Positions 53,347 through 64,000 of a stretch of 64,000 bases of DNA are shown here, piece by piece (within the stretch, counting starts at the first letter, position 1; each line of letters starts with the position of its first letter). The DNA is from JAOUJD01 sp963811265 (GTDB taxonomy: Bacteria > Pseudomonadota > Gammaproteobacteria > Burkholderiales > Burkholderiaceae_F). The notes beneath the pieces were generated by a model. It was given only the letters and a program-made list of their open reading frames with translations. It did not search any database and was not told where the DNA came from. Where the stretch lies: NCBI GenBank assembly GCA_963811265.1, contig CAWEQS010000017.1:109089-173088 (forward strand), in the 5' to 3' direction. A program made the position numbers and the translations under genes.

Positions 53347-54987
53347 TCAAACGAACGGCCGGTACACCGGTTCGTACATGTTGGCACGGATGTCGGCCAT
53401 CACGTCGGCCGGCCGCGGCTTGCCGGCCAGTCCGCGGCTATAGGCAACCTCCGCGACATCCACCGCGATGCGCGCCGACACTTCGCGCACGTTCTTCAGC
53501 GGCGGATAGAGGCTGCCCTGCGCGAGGTCGGCCTCGGTCACCTGCGCGGCCAGCGAGCGCGCCGACGCGAGGAACATCTCGTCGGTCACTCGCCTGGCGT
53601 GGGTGACGACCGCACCGAGTCCGATACCCGGGAAGACGTACGAGTTGTTGCCCTGGCGCGGCACGTAGTGCATGCCTTCGAAGTCGACCGCATCGAACGG
53701 GCTGCCGGACGCGAAGAGCGCGCGTCCCTCCGTGTAGCGATACGCCTGCTCGGCCGTGCACTCCGCCTTCGACGTCGGGTTCGACAGCGCGAAGACGATC
53801 GGCCGCGCGTTGATGCGCGCCATCGCGCGCAGGACCGGCTCGGTGAACGTGCCGGCCGTCGCCGCGACGCCGATGATCGCCGTGGGCTTCAGCTGCTCGA
53901 TGGCCTGCAGGAAGTCCGCGACCGGCGCGTGCTCGTGCGCGTACGGCTTCTTGTGGTGGGCGAGTTCGCCGCGGCCCGCGACCACCAGGCCCTTGCTGTC
54001 GAACAGCCAGCTGCGCTTGCGCGCTTCCTCGGGCTTCATGCCCTCGGCGACCATCGCCGCCGTCGCGAGGTCGGCGATGCCGGTGGCCGCCTCGCCCGCC
54101 CCCATGAAGAGGATCCTCTGGTCGGCGAGCTTCTGCTTCGTCACGCGCAGCGCGGAAAAGAGGCCCGCCACCGAGACCGCCGCGGTGCCCTGGATGTCGT
54201 CGTTGAAGCACGGCACGCGGTTGCGATAGCGCTCGAGCAGCGCGAACGCGTGGTGATTGGCGAAGTCCTCGAACTGCACCAGCACGCCGGGGAACACCTG
54301 CTGCGTGGCCATCACGAACTCGTCGACCAGCGCGTCGTACTCGGGGCCGTTCAGCCGCTTCTGCTTCAGGCCGAGGTACAGCGGGTCGTTCAGCATCGCC
54401 TCGTTGTTGGTGCCGACGTCGAGCAGGATCGGCAGGCAGCGCGTCGGGTCGATGCCGGCGCACGCGGTGTACAGCGCCAGCTTGCCGATCGGGATGCCCA
54501 TGCCGTTGGTGCCGAGGTCGCCGAGCCCGAGGATGCGCTCGCCGTCGGTGACGACGATGATCGCCGGATCGGGCACCGGCCAGTTGGCCAGCACGCGCGC
54601 CACGCGGCCGCGATCGGCCGCCGTGACGTACAGCCCGCGCGGGCGGCGGTAGATGTGGCCGAACTGCTGGCACGCGAGGCCGACGGTCGGCGTGTAGATG
54701 ATCGGCATCATCTCGTCGATGTGGTCGATCACCACCTTGTAGAACAGCGTCTCGTTGCGGTCCTGCAGCGCCTCGAGCAGCACGTAGCGGTTCAGCGGCT
54801 CGCGCAGCTTGCGCAGGTTCTCGAGCACGCGCCCTTCCTGCTCGTCCTGGGTCGCCACGTGCGGCGGCAGCAGTCCGCGCAGGCCCAGCTTGTCGCGCTC
54901 GATGTCGGTGAAGGCGGTGCCCTTGTTCAGGGCAGGATCGCGCAGGAGCGCGACGCCGGACAGGCCGGCGAGCGAAGCGGAGGCCAT
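53347..54987 (-). CDS. maeA: NAD-dependent malic enzyme
   Basis: The 546-residue protein has the standard malic enzyme domains: MMPIIYTPTVGLACQQFGHI with catalytic Tyr, VVTDGERILGLGDLGTNGMG, the metal-site FEDFANHHAFALLERYR and CFNDDIQGTAAVSVAGLFSA, then the Rossmann site ILFMGAGEAATGIADLA and FALSNPTSKAECTAEQAYRY. Length and the E. coli SfcA-like order fit the NAD-specific form (about 540-565 residues). It decarboxylates malate to pyruvate in the cytoplasm. It is a single gene, with yceH upstream after a 137-base gap. Confidence 0.95.
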   Translation of the reverse strand: MASASLAGLSGVALLRDPALNKGTAFTDIERDKLGLRGLLPPHVATQDEQEGRVLENLRKLREPLNRYVLLEALQDRNETLFYKVVIDHIDEMMPIIYTPTVGLACQQFGHIYRRPRGLYVTAADRGRVARVLANWPVPDPAIIVVTDGERILGLGDLGTNGMGIPIGKLALYTACAGIDPTRCLPILLDVGTNNEAMLNDPLYLGLKQKRLNGPEYDALVDEFVMATQQVFPGVLVQFEDFANHHAFALLERYRNRVPCFNDDIQGTAAVSVAGLFSALRVTKQKLADQRILFMGAGEAATGIADLATAAMVAEGMKPEEARKRSWLFDSKGLVVAGRGELAHHKKPYAHEHAPVADFLQAIEQLKPTAIIGVAATAGTFTEPVLRAMARINARPIVFALSNPTSKAECTAEQAYRYTEGRALFASGSPFDAVDFEGMHYVPRQGNNSYVFPGIGLGAVVTHARRVTDEMFLASARSLAAQVTEADLAQGSLYPPLKNVREVSARIAVDVAEVAYSRGLAGKPRPADVMADIRANMYEPVYRPFV

Positions 54988-55124
54988 CTGTGTCTCCAGT
55001 CGTTATTCGGGATTTCGGGCGATTGTCTGGCCGCCAGCCCGGCGGCCCTTGACCGCGCTCAACGCGGACGAACGTGCCCGCCGGCCGGAAACGAGCGATC
55101 TTGCTCTGGTCGGTCCCGACCGGG

Positions 55125-55783
55125 TCAGCCGGGTGGGGACCGCCCGGCCGCCAGCCCCTGCACCAGCGCCTTCAGCGCGGCGACTTCGTCGGACAGGCGG
55201 CGCACGTCCTCGCGCAACCGGGCCAGTTCGTCCGTGCCCGTTGCATCGACCGGCGCGGGCGAGTGTCCCGCCTCTTCCGCAACCGGACCGGACAGCAGGT
55301 GCGCCCAGCGCTGCTCGCGCATGCCGGGCCGGCGCGGCAGCAGCGTCACCAATGGGCCGCCCTGCTCGGCCGGCCGCGTCGCAAGCTCTTCCAGGTAGCC
55401 CTCGACCGAACTGACATCCGCGAAGCGATGCAGCCGCTCGCTTGCCGAACGCAGTTCCGCCGCCGTCTGCGGTCCGCGCAGCCACAGCGTGGCGAGCAGC
55501 GCGACCGCCTCGCTCGGCACCTTGAGCACGCGCTGCACGTTCTGCGAGTAGCGCATCACGCGCGAACCGCTCGACTCGATCACGAGCGACAGCGGCCGCA
55601 GGCGATCGACCGCCGCCTGCACCTCGCCTTCGCTGGCCGACATCAGCGGATCGCGGTTGTTCTTCTGGTTGCAGCCGGCGGTGAGCGCGTTGAGCGACAG
55701 CGGGTAGGTGTCGGGAACGGTGCGTTCCTTCTCGATCAGGACGCCGAGGACGCGCGTCTCGGTCGCGGAGAGAATGGGCAGAG

Positions 55784-55787
<4 letters not shown>
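55125..55787 (-). CDS. YceH family (DUF480) protein
   Basis: The 220-residue protein starts MTLPILSATETRVLGVLIEK and continues TYPLSLNALTAGCNQKNNRD, the two wings of the tandem winged-helix fold of YceH, then WLRGPQTAAELRSASERLHR. The C-terminal part is a coiled coil (LARLREDVRRLSDEVAALKA). YceH proteins are conserved in proteobacteria with no proven function; the fold suggests DNA binding. Its ATG overlaps the thiC stop (ATGA), so it should be translated from the thiC transcript and come under its TPP riboswitch. Confidence 0.93.
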
Positions 55788-57655
<1,868 letters not shown>

Positions 57656-57694
57656 GTCTCGCTCCTTGGGCGGAGGGAGCGGCGCTGGCGACCG

Positions 57695-57785
57695 CGTTTT
57701 CCTCCGCCGGTATGAACCGGATCAGGTTCCGGGGACTCTCTCAACCGCCGGACCTCCGGGCGGTACCCCCAACGCAGAGGGCATC
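57695..57785 (-). promoter_or_regulatory. TPP riboswitch (thi-box) upstream of thiC
   Basis: Read on the minus strand the region has the conserved blocks of the thiamine-pyrophosphate aptamer: GGGGGTACC near the 5' end, the TTGAGA core (57738-57743), then CCGGAACCTGATCCGGTTCA and TACCGGCGGAGGAAAA. The aptamer ends about 40 bases before the thiC start, leaving room for an expression platform that hides the AAGGAG site when TPP is bound, the usual mechanism in proteobacteria. It should control thiC and the overlapping yceH. Confidence 0.93.
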
Positions 57786-57829
57786 GTAGCCCAAGCGGCG
57801 CGCGGGCGCGCGCACCGGACGCCGGGCGA

Positions 57830-58192
57830 TCAGTGCGCGTCGTCGGTAATGGGTTGCACCGCGAGCCGCATCCCCATTGCGCCGAGCAGCGCGCTGATGG
57901 TCTTCAGTTCGGGATTGCCCTTCTTCGACAGCGTGCGATACAGGGTCGTTGCGTTGAGCCGGGCGCGCGCGGCCAGACCTGGAACGCCGCCGAACGCTTC
58001 GGCCATGTATCGCAGCGCGACCATCAGTTCCTCCTGGTCACCGTCTGCCAGCACCGCATTGAGGTACTCGGCTGCGAAACCGGGATCCTTGCGGAAGCTC
58101 TCGACGGTCGCCGTGGCATGGTCACGGTACGGCGCCACTTTGCGTGTCGACTTCGCCCCTGTGGCTTTCGCCTTGAGTGCCGCAGCTTTCAT
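57830..58192 (-). CDS. Type II antitoxin, HI1420-like addiction-module protein
   Basis: The 120-residue protein has a basic N-terminus and a helix-turn-helix C-terminal half: FAAEYLNAVLADGDQEELMV and RYMAEAFGGVPGLAARARLN then LYRTLSKKGNPELKTISALL. This is the pattern of the 'putative addiction module antidote' family. The ATG overlaps the stop of the toxin gene (ATGA), the toxin-first order usual for this family. It should bind the toxin and repress the pair's promoter upstream of the toxin at 58510-58580. Confidence 0.9.
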   Translation of the reverse strand: MKAAALKAKATGAKSTRKVAPYRDHATATVESFRKDPGFAAEYLNAVLADGDQEELMVALRYMAEAFGGVPGLAARARLNATTLYRTLSKKGNPELKTISALLGAMGMRLAVQPITDDAH

Positions 58193-58509
58193 CCGAGTCT
58201 CCGTAGATAGTCCGTCCAGTACTTCACCGCGGTGTCTATGTCGGCCGCCTGACTGCGCTTGTCTCCGCCGCAAAGCAGGACAACGATGGTCCGACCGGCC
58301 TGCGCGTAGTAGACGCGGTACCCAGGGCCGAGATCCACCCGAAGTTCCCAAACACCGTCCCGACAAGGCTTGTGATCGCCGAAGTAGCCGGTGGCGATGC
58401 GATCGACACGCCGCTGGATCGCTACTCGGGCGCGCAGGTCCTTGAGACGATCAAGCCAGTTCTGATAAGGGTCTCGGCCAGTGCCGGTCAGGTAGTGGCG
58501 GATCTCCAT
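58189..58509 (-). CDS. Type II toxin, RelE/HigB-like addiction-module killer protein
   Basis: From ATG at 58509 (MEIRHYLTGTGRDPYQNWL) the protein has 106 residues; ATG at 58539 would add ten residues. It carries the family segments RARVAIQRRVDRIATGYFGD, DGVWELRVDLGPGYRVYYAQ and VLLCGGDKRSQAADIDTAVK of the HI1419-type RelE/HigB toxins, including the Arg and Tyr residues that act on ribosome-bound mRNA. Together with the overlapping antitoxin it forms a complete module. It lies between thiC and livF, downstream of the liv operon on the same strand. Confidence 0.92.
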   Translation of the reverse strand: MEIRHYLTGTGRDPYQNWLDRLKDLRARVAIQRRVDRIATGYFGDHKPCRDGVWELRVDLGPGYRVYYAQAGRTIVVLLCGGDKRSQAADIDTAVKYWTDYLRRLG

Positions 58510-58582
58510 GCCGCATCTTCGCTTAAAAGCGAACAACATCGCAAGAGCGCAGCGGCAGTTCGAGCGACCTCTTCCGACGGGT

Positions 58583-59344
58583 CTAGTGCTTCTGTCCCAG
58601 CCCCAGGTAGCTCTCGATCACCCGCGGGTCGTTCGCCAGCGTGGCGGCCGGGCCGTCGAGCACGCACTCGCCCGTCTCCAGCACGTAGGCGTAGTCGGCG
58701 ATCTGCAGCGCGGCGCGCGCGTTCTGCTCGACCAGCAGGATCGACACGCCGCGCCGCTTCAGCTCGACGATGATGTGGAAGATCTCGCGCACGATCAGCG
58801 GCGCCAGCCCGAGCGACGGCTCGTCGAGCATCAGCAGCTTCGGCCTGGCCATCAGCGCGCGGCCGACCGCCAGCATCTGCCGCTCGCCGCCGGAGAGCGT
58901 GCCGGCGAGCTGGGGCTTGCGCTCCTTCAGGCGCGGGAACAGCGCGTACACCTCGTCCATCGTCTTGCCGTGGTCGCGCGCGCCGGAGCGGTAGCGCTGG
59001 AAGGCGCCGAGCAGCAGGTTGTCCTCGACCGTCATCTCGCCGAAGAGCTCGCGCTTCTCCGGCACCAGCGTCATGCCGCGCGCGACCATCGTCTCGATCG
59101 ACGGCTGCGTCTCGACAGCGCCGCCGAACCGCACCACGCCGCGCGTGGCGCCGGTCGTCGGCAGCGCGCCCATGATCGCGGCCAGCAGCGTCGTCTTGCC
59201 GGCGCCGTTGGGGCCGATCACGGTGACGATCTGGCCCGTGCCGACATCGAGGTTGGCGTTGGACAGCGCCTCGACCTTGCCGTACGAGACGGACAGGTCG
59301 CGGACTTCGAGCAGGCGGTCGCTGCTCGTGCCTGCAGCACTCAT
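58583..59344 (-). CDS. livF: Branched-chain amino-acid ABC transporter ATPase LivF
   Basis: The 253-residue ATPase has Walker A IGPNGAGKTTLLAAIMG, the Q-loop LVPEKRELFGEM, signature TLSGGERQMLAVGRALM and Walker B LLMLDEPSLGLAPL, with LLVEQNARAALQIADYAYVL, a LivF hallmark. It energises import of branched-chain or related amino acids together with the LivG domain. Its ATG overlaps the livG stop (ATGA), so translation is coupled. It is the last gene of the liv operon, which runs livK-livH-livMG-livF on the minus strand. Confidence 0.95.
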   Translation of the reverse strand: MSAAGTSSDRLLEVRDLSVSYGKVEALSNANLDVGTGQIVTVIGPNGAGKTTLLAAIMGALPTTGATRGVVRFGGAVETQPSIETMVARGMTLVPEKRELFGEMTVEDNLLLGAFQRYRSGARDHGKTMDEVYALFPRLKERKPQLAGTLSGGERQMLAVGRALMARPKLLMLDEPSLGLAPLIVREIFHIIVELKRRGVSILLVEQNARAALQIADYAYVLETGECVLDGPAATLANDPRVIESYLGLGQKH

Positions 59345-61158
59345 GCCGCGTCCTTCTCGTCGATGCCGCCGAGGTACGCCTCGAGCACGCGCGGGTCGCG
59401 CTGCACCTGCTCGGGCAGGCCCTCGGCGATCTTCTGCCCGAAGTCCATCACGTAGACGCGATCGACGAGGCCCATCACGAAATCCATGTCGTGCTCGACC
59501 AGCAGCACCGACAGCCCCTCGCCCTTCAGCTTGCGCAGCAGGTCCGCGAGCGCGCGCTTCTCGAGGTAGCGCAGGCCCGCCGCCGGCTCGTCGAGCAGCA
59601 GCAGGCACGGGTCGGAGGCACAGCGCGCGGGCGATCTCCAGGATGCGCTGCTTGCCGAGCGGCAGCGATCCGGCGGCATCGAACATGTGGTCGGCGAGGC
59701 CGACGCGCTCGATCTGGCGCGCGGCCTCGGCCAGCAGGCGCGCCTCGTCGTGGCGGTCGAGCCGCCACGCGCCGGTCAGCACGCCCGCGAGCAGCCCGCG
59801 ATATTCGCGCCGGTGCGCGCCGATCGCGACGTTGTCGAGCACGCTCATCTGCGGCAGCAGCCGCACGTGCTGGAACGTGCGGCTCATGCCCATCAGCGCG
59901 ATGTCGCGCGACGCGCGGCCCGCCACTTCCTGGCCGCGGAACTTCACGCTGCCCGACGTCGGGTCGAGCACGCCGGACACCAGGTTGAACATCGTGCTCT
60001 TGCCGGCGCCGTTGGGGCCGATCAGCGCGACGATCTCGCCCGCGCGCACGGCGAGCGCCATCTCGTTCACGGCGACGAGGCCGCCGAAGCGCTTGGTCGC
60101 CTTGTCGACCTCGAGCAGCACCTCGCCCGCGGCCGGCAACGTCGCGCTTCGCGAGCCGCGGCTCCTCCGGCCGGACCACGCGCCGCTTCGCCCGCACCGG
60201 AATCCGCTTCGTCAGCGCCGGCCACAGCCCGTCCGGCGCGCGCTGCAGGATCACCACCATCAGCACGCCGAAGACGATCACCTCGAAGTTGCCCGCCTGC
60301 CCGACGATCTGCGGCAGCAGGTCCTGCAGCCAGGTCTTGCTGATCGTGATCACCGCTGCGCCGAGCAGCGCGCCCCAGACGTAGCCCGCGCCGCCGATCA
60401 CCGCCATGAACAGGAACTCGATGCCGGCGTGCAGCGAGAACGGCGTCGGGTTCACGAAGCGCTGCATGTGCGCGTACAGCCAGCCCGACGCGCACGCCAT
60501 CATCGCGGCGAGCACGAAGGCGATCATGCGGGAGGACGACGTGTTCACGCCCATCGACTCGGCCATCACCATGCCGCCCTTCAGCGCGCGGATGGCGCGG
60601 CCCTCGCGCGAGTCGAGCAGGTTCAGCGTGGTGAAGACGGCGGCCATCAGGAAGAACCAGATCAGGTAGAAGATCTGGCGACCGGACTCCAGCGCCACGC
60701 CGAAGACCTCGATCGGCGCGACCCCGGTGAGGCCGGTGTGGCCGCCGAGCGTCTCGGACGTGCCGAACAGGAAGTACAGGCTGATGCCCCAGGCGATCGT
60801 GCCGAGCGGCAGGTAGTGGCCCGACAGCTTCAGCGTCATCGACCCGAGCGCGGCGGCGACCGCGAGCGTGATCAGCAGGCCGGCGATCAGCGTGAACCAC
60901 GGCGACGACGCCAGCCAGGCGAACGATGCCGGCAGCGCGTGCGTGGTCAGCACGGCGGTCGTGTAGGCGCCGAGGCCGACGAACGCGGCCTGTCCGAACG
61001 ACGTCAGCCCGCCGACGCCGGTCAGCAGCACGAGCCCGAGCGCGACCAGCGAGTACAGGCCGATGTAGTTCGCCAGCGTGATCGTGAACTCGGACAGCAC
61101 CAGCGGCGCCAGCCCGAGCAGCGCGAGGAAGATCGCGATGAGCCAGGCGCGGCCTCAT
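59341..61158 (-). CDS. LivM-LivG fused permease-ATPase of the liv transporter (three frame breaks)
   Basis: The pieces join as one chain if three single bases are removed (near 61150, 60140 and 59620). The first correction gives MRRAWLIAIFLALLGLAPLV and the second KRDLPAAGEVLLEVDKATKR, so no stop separates permease and ATPase. The LivM part has ten spans with LLTGVGGLTSFGQAAFVGLG and AVIGGAGYVWGALLGAAVIT. The LivG part has IGPNGAGKSTMFNLVSG, SRTFQHVRLLPQMSVLDN and LLLLDEPAAGLRYLEKRA. The span is a multiple of three, as three insertions predict. Fused LivM-LivG proteins are known in Burkholderiales. Separate genes remain possible if the second break is real. Confidence 0.82.
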
Positions 61159-62193
61159 TCCTCTTCCTCCACGTGGCGCGTGCGCAGCGAGCGAAGCAGC
61201 AGCACCGGGATGATCAGCGTGAAGACGATCACTTCCTTGTAGGCGCTCGCCCAGAACGACGAGTACGACTCGAGCAGGCCGACCAGCAGCGCGCCCAGCG
61301 CCGCCACCGGATAGCTCGCGAGCCCGCCGACGATGGCGCCGACGAAGCCCTTGAGTCCGATCAGGAAGCCGGTGTCGTAGTAGATCGTCGTGATCGGCGC
61401 GATCAGGATGCCGGACAGCGCGCCGATCAGCGCGCACAGGAAGAAGGACAGCCGGCCCGCGAACTCGGTCGGGATGCCCATCAGCCGCGCGCCGAGCCGG
61501 TTCACCGCGGTCGCGCGCAGCGCCTTGCCGTAGACGGTGCGCTCGAACGCGAGGTACAGCAGCACGATCAGCGCGACCGAGCAGCCGATCACCCAGAGCG
61601 ACTGCGCGCTCGCGGTCAGCGTGCCGAGGCTGAAGCTGCCGTCGGAGAACGGCGGCGTGCGCGATCCCTCGGCGCCGAACACCAGCAGCCCGAGGCCGAC
61701 CAGCACGACGTGCACGGCGACCGAGACGATCAGCAGGATCAGCACCGACGCTTCCGCGAGCGGCTGGTAGGCGAGCCGGTAGATCATCGGGCCGAGCGGC
61801 ACGACCAGCGCCAGCGCCAGCAGGATCTGCACGGCCATCGGCAGCGACTGCGGCTGCACGCTGGCGAGCAGCGCCCACAGCGCCAGCGGGTACGCGAGGT
61901 TCCAGGCGAGCACGCCGCCCAGCCCCCGGCGTCCGCCGCGCGCGGATCGCCTTGACGACCTCGATCAGCGAGACCAGCCCGCCGGCCACCAGCAGCAGCC
62001 ACACGGTGCCCGGCAGCTTGCCCGACTGCACCGCCGCCAGCGTCAGCGCGCCGAACGCGACGAACTCGCCCTGCGGGATGAAGATGACCCGCGTGACCGC
62101 GAACACCAGCACCAGCGCCAGCGCCAGCAGCGCGTAGATGGCGCCGTTGGTGATGCCGTCCTGGGCGAGCAGCAGGGCGATGTCGAAATTCAC
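61155..62193 (-). CDS. livH: Branched-chain amino-acid ABC transporter permease LivH (one frameshift)
   Basis: The N-terminal piece MNFDIALLLAQDGITNGAIY and VFAVTRVIFIPQGEFVAFGA reaches a break near 61925 where one extra G in a GGGGG run disturbs the frame; removing it gives TPGLGGVLAWNLAYPLALWA and runs into the second piece. Eight to nine spans follow, with YQPLAEASVLILLIVSVAVH, NRLGARLMGIPTEFAGRLSF and GFVGAIVGGLASYPVAALGA, the LivH repeat. The length is 3n+1. It overlaps the livMG start (ATGA). Confidence 0.9.
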
Positions 62194-62308
62194 TGAACCG
62201 GTGCGTCTGGTGCTGGCCTCGCGTTAAGACCGGAGCGCGCCCCGCGGGCATCCGCTCGCGCTTCACGCGATGGCGCGGCACCGGCGCAGCGATGCCGCTT
62301 ATCGTTGG

Positions 62309-63461
62309 CTATTTCCAGGCGCCATTTCCGTCACGGATCTTGACCATCACCGCGGCGCGCTGGTCGAGGCCCAGGTGGTCGCTGGCGCACATGTTGAAGA
62401 TGCCGTGCGCGCCCGGGATGTTCTTGACGCCTTCGAGCGCGTCGCGCAGCGCGGCGCGGAACTCCTTGGTGCCGGGCTGCGCCTTCTTCAGCGCGACCGG
62501 GATCGCCGCCTGCAGCAGCAGGCCGGCGTCCCAGGCGTGCGCGCCGAAGGTCGACACGCTGCCCTTGCCGTGCGCCTCCTCGTAGGCGTCGACGTAGGCG
62601 AGCGCCGACTTCTTCACCGGGTGGTCGTCCGGCAACTGCTCCGGCCACCAGCACCGGGCCGGCCGGCAGGAACGTGCCTTCGCAGTCCTTGCCGCCGACG
62701 CGCAGGAAGTCGTTGTTGGCCACGCCGTGGGTCTGGTAGATCTTGCCGGCGTAGCCGCGCTCCTTCAGCGTCTTCTGCGGCAGCGCCGCCGGCGTGCCGG
62801 AGCCGGCGATCAGCACCGCATCGGGCTTGGCGCGCTGATCAGCTTGAGCACCTGGCCGGTGACCGAGGTGTCGGTGCGCTGGTAGCGCTCGTTGGCGACG
62901 ACCTTGATGCCGCGCGTCTCGGCGAGCTTGCTGAACTCTTGCCACCAGCCCTCGCCGTAGGCGTCGGCGAAGCCGATGAAGCCCACCGTCTTCACGCCCT
63001 GCGTCGGCCATGTGCGCGACGATCGCCAGCGACATCATGCTGTCGTTCTGCGGCGTCTTGAAGACCCAGCGCCGCTTCGCGTCCACGGCTCGACGATGCG
63101 GGCCGAGGCGGCCATCGAGATCATCGGCGTCTGGGCCTCGGCGACCACGTCGATCATCGCCAGCGAGTTCGGGCGTGATGGTCGAGCCGAGGATCACGTC
63201 GACCTTGTTCTCGGTGATCAGCTTGCGGGTGTTGGTGACCGCGGCCGTGGTGTCGGAGGCGTCGTCGAGCACGATGTAGTTGACCTTCTGGCCGGCGATG
63301 GTCTGCGGCATCAGCGCGATCGTGTTCTTCTCGGGAATGCCCAGCGAAGCCGCCGGGCCGGTGGCCGAGACGGTGACGCCGACGTTGATGTCCTGCGCGA
63401 GCACCGCGCTGGCACCAACGGCGGCCAGGAGGGTGGCCAACAGCTCGGTGGTGAACTTCAT
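62309..63461 (-). CDS. Branched-chain amino-acid ABC transporter substrate-binding protein LivK (several frame breaks)
   Basis: The first piece has a signal peptide (LLATLLAAVGASAVLAQD) and INVGVTVSATGPAASLGIPE, typical of periplasmic receptors of the Peripla_BP_6 type. After breaks near 63170, 63090, 63000, 62840 and 62640 come WVFKTPQNDSMMSLAIVAHM, TVGFIGFADAYGEGWWQEFS, VLIAGSGTPAALPQKTLKER, YAGKIYQTHGVANNDFLRVG and, at the end, GIFNMCASDHLGLDQRAAVM. Together they make about 383 residues, the normal size. It binds the amino acid and delivers it to LivH/LivM. It is the first gene of the operon. Confidence 0.88.
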
Positions 63462-63546
63462 GAGTCTCCACTTCTTCTATGGATGGAACGGTGGCCGGAG
63501 TAGGGCGAGCCTGGCCAACGCGGTGGGGAAGCGAATGAAAACAAAA

Positions 63547-64000
63547 TCAGACCCTTTCAACAAGCAGGGCGATGCCCTGGCCGACGCCGATGCACATCGT
63601 GGCAAGAGCGTAGCGGCCGCCGGTCGCGGCGAGCTGACGCGCGGCGGTCAGCGTGATCCTCGCCCCGGAAGCGCCGAGCGGGTGACCCAGCGCGATCGCG
63701 CCGCCGTTCGGGTTCACGTGCGCGGCGTCGTCCGGCAGGCCGAGCCGGCGGGTGACCGCCAGGCGCTGCGCGGCAAAGGCCTCGTTCAGTTCGATCACGT
63801 CGATGTCCGCGACCTTCAATCCGTGCCGCGCCAGCAGCTTCTCGGAAGCGGCGCCGGCCCGATGCCCATGATCCGCGGCGGCACGCCGGCCGTCGCCGCG
63901 CCACGGACGGGCGATCGGCTGCAGTCCGTGCTTCGCCACCGCGGCCGCGCTCGCGATCAGCGCGCGACCGCGCCGTCTTGACGCCCGAGGCGTTGCCCGC
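63547..64000 (-). CDS. Acetyl-CoA C-acyltransferase (thiolase), 3' part, runs out of the window
   Basis: The C-terminal third of a thiolase is visible: KLLARHGLKVADIDVIELNE then AFAAQRLAVTRRLGLPD, HVNPNGGAIALGHPLGASGA with the active-site His, and GGRYALATMCIGVGQGIALL with the second catalytic Cys in the C-x-G motif. Further upstream HGLQPIARP is readable, with breaks near 63860 and 63960. It catalyses thiolytic cleavage or condensation of acyl-CoA (beta-oxidation, ketoadipate or PHB route); the family member cannot be fixed without the front. livK starts 85 bases downstream on the same strand. Confidence 0.9.
   Translation of the reverse strand, partial: RATPRASRRRGRALIASAAAVAKHGLQPIARPWRGDGRRAAADHGHRAGAASEKLLARHGLKVADIDVIELNEAFAAQRLAVTRRLGLPDDAAHVNPNGGAIALGHPLGASGARITLTAARQLAATGGRYALATMCIGVGQGIALLVERV

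Noticed and set aside
63536..63560. Possible copy of the AAATCGGGG palindrome near the thiolase end
   Set aside because: Only AAATCAGACCC is present and there is no opposite arm.

Overview
The window is GC-rich (about 70 percent), densely coded Gram-negative DNA. Its gene families (fused LivM-LivG, short HPF, split ChrA, MtfA, YtfE, an OmpA-type lipoprotein and an 'HPr-rel-A' locus) point to a betaproteobacterium, probably Burkholderiales or a close relative. This is an inference from gene content. No phage, insertion sequence, CRISPR array or rRNA operon was seen.

Layout. 1-1952: no gene recognised, possibly degraded or poor-quality sequence. 1953-13175: housekeeping and stress genes: mtfA, ytfE, an FMN reductase, an AEC transporter, a hemolysin III protein, arfB, yitT, rsgA, a two-gene chromate transporter, hpf, an FKBP isomerase, an OmpA lipoprotein and a GNAT. 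13241-24688: an ion-transport and cyclic-nucleotide block: kup, a patatin with a cNMP domain, SulP with STAS and cNMP domains, a lower-GC secreted protein, a cyclase-ATPase-TPR protein and a CpdA-like cAMP phosphodiesterase. 24924-28194: tRNA-Gly(CCC), then a promoter and four overlapping genes: a small exported protein, a PqqD-like protein, HprK-related kinase A and a nucleotidyltransferase. This is the poorly characterised HPr-rel-A system and the most interesting locus here. 28205-34525: thiS-osmC-thiG, a MaoC-phosphotransacetylase fusion, trmB, a MltF-like transglycosylase and aqpZ. 34563-41918: a coupled uppP-DUF6498-Ycf46-like AAA operon, a DUF1439 lipoprotein and a MacAB-type exporter whose adaptor carries an unusual helical insertion. 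42014-53302: arsenic genes (arsR, an arsI remnant, arsC, acr3, an ArsP-like permease with a thioredoxin-like protein, arsM) mixed with a GMC oxidoreductase, an FAD/Fe-S dehydrogenase and an NHL-repeat protein. 53347-64000: malic enzyme, thiC-yceH under a TPP riboswitch, a type II toxin-antitoxin pair, a full liv branched-chain amino-acid transporter and the 3' end of a thiolase.

Many genes carry frame breaks. Eight genes with exactly one break all have a length of 3n+1, and in each the family sequence returns when one base is removed. I read most breaks as insertion errors of the assembly, not as pseudogenes, and I give each broken gene one span covering all its pieces. The HPr-rel-A region is hit hardest, so its proteins must be re-read from corrected sequence.
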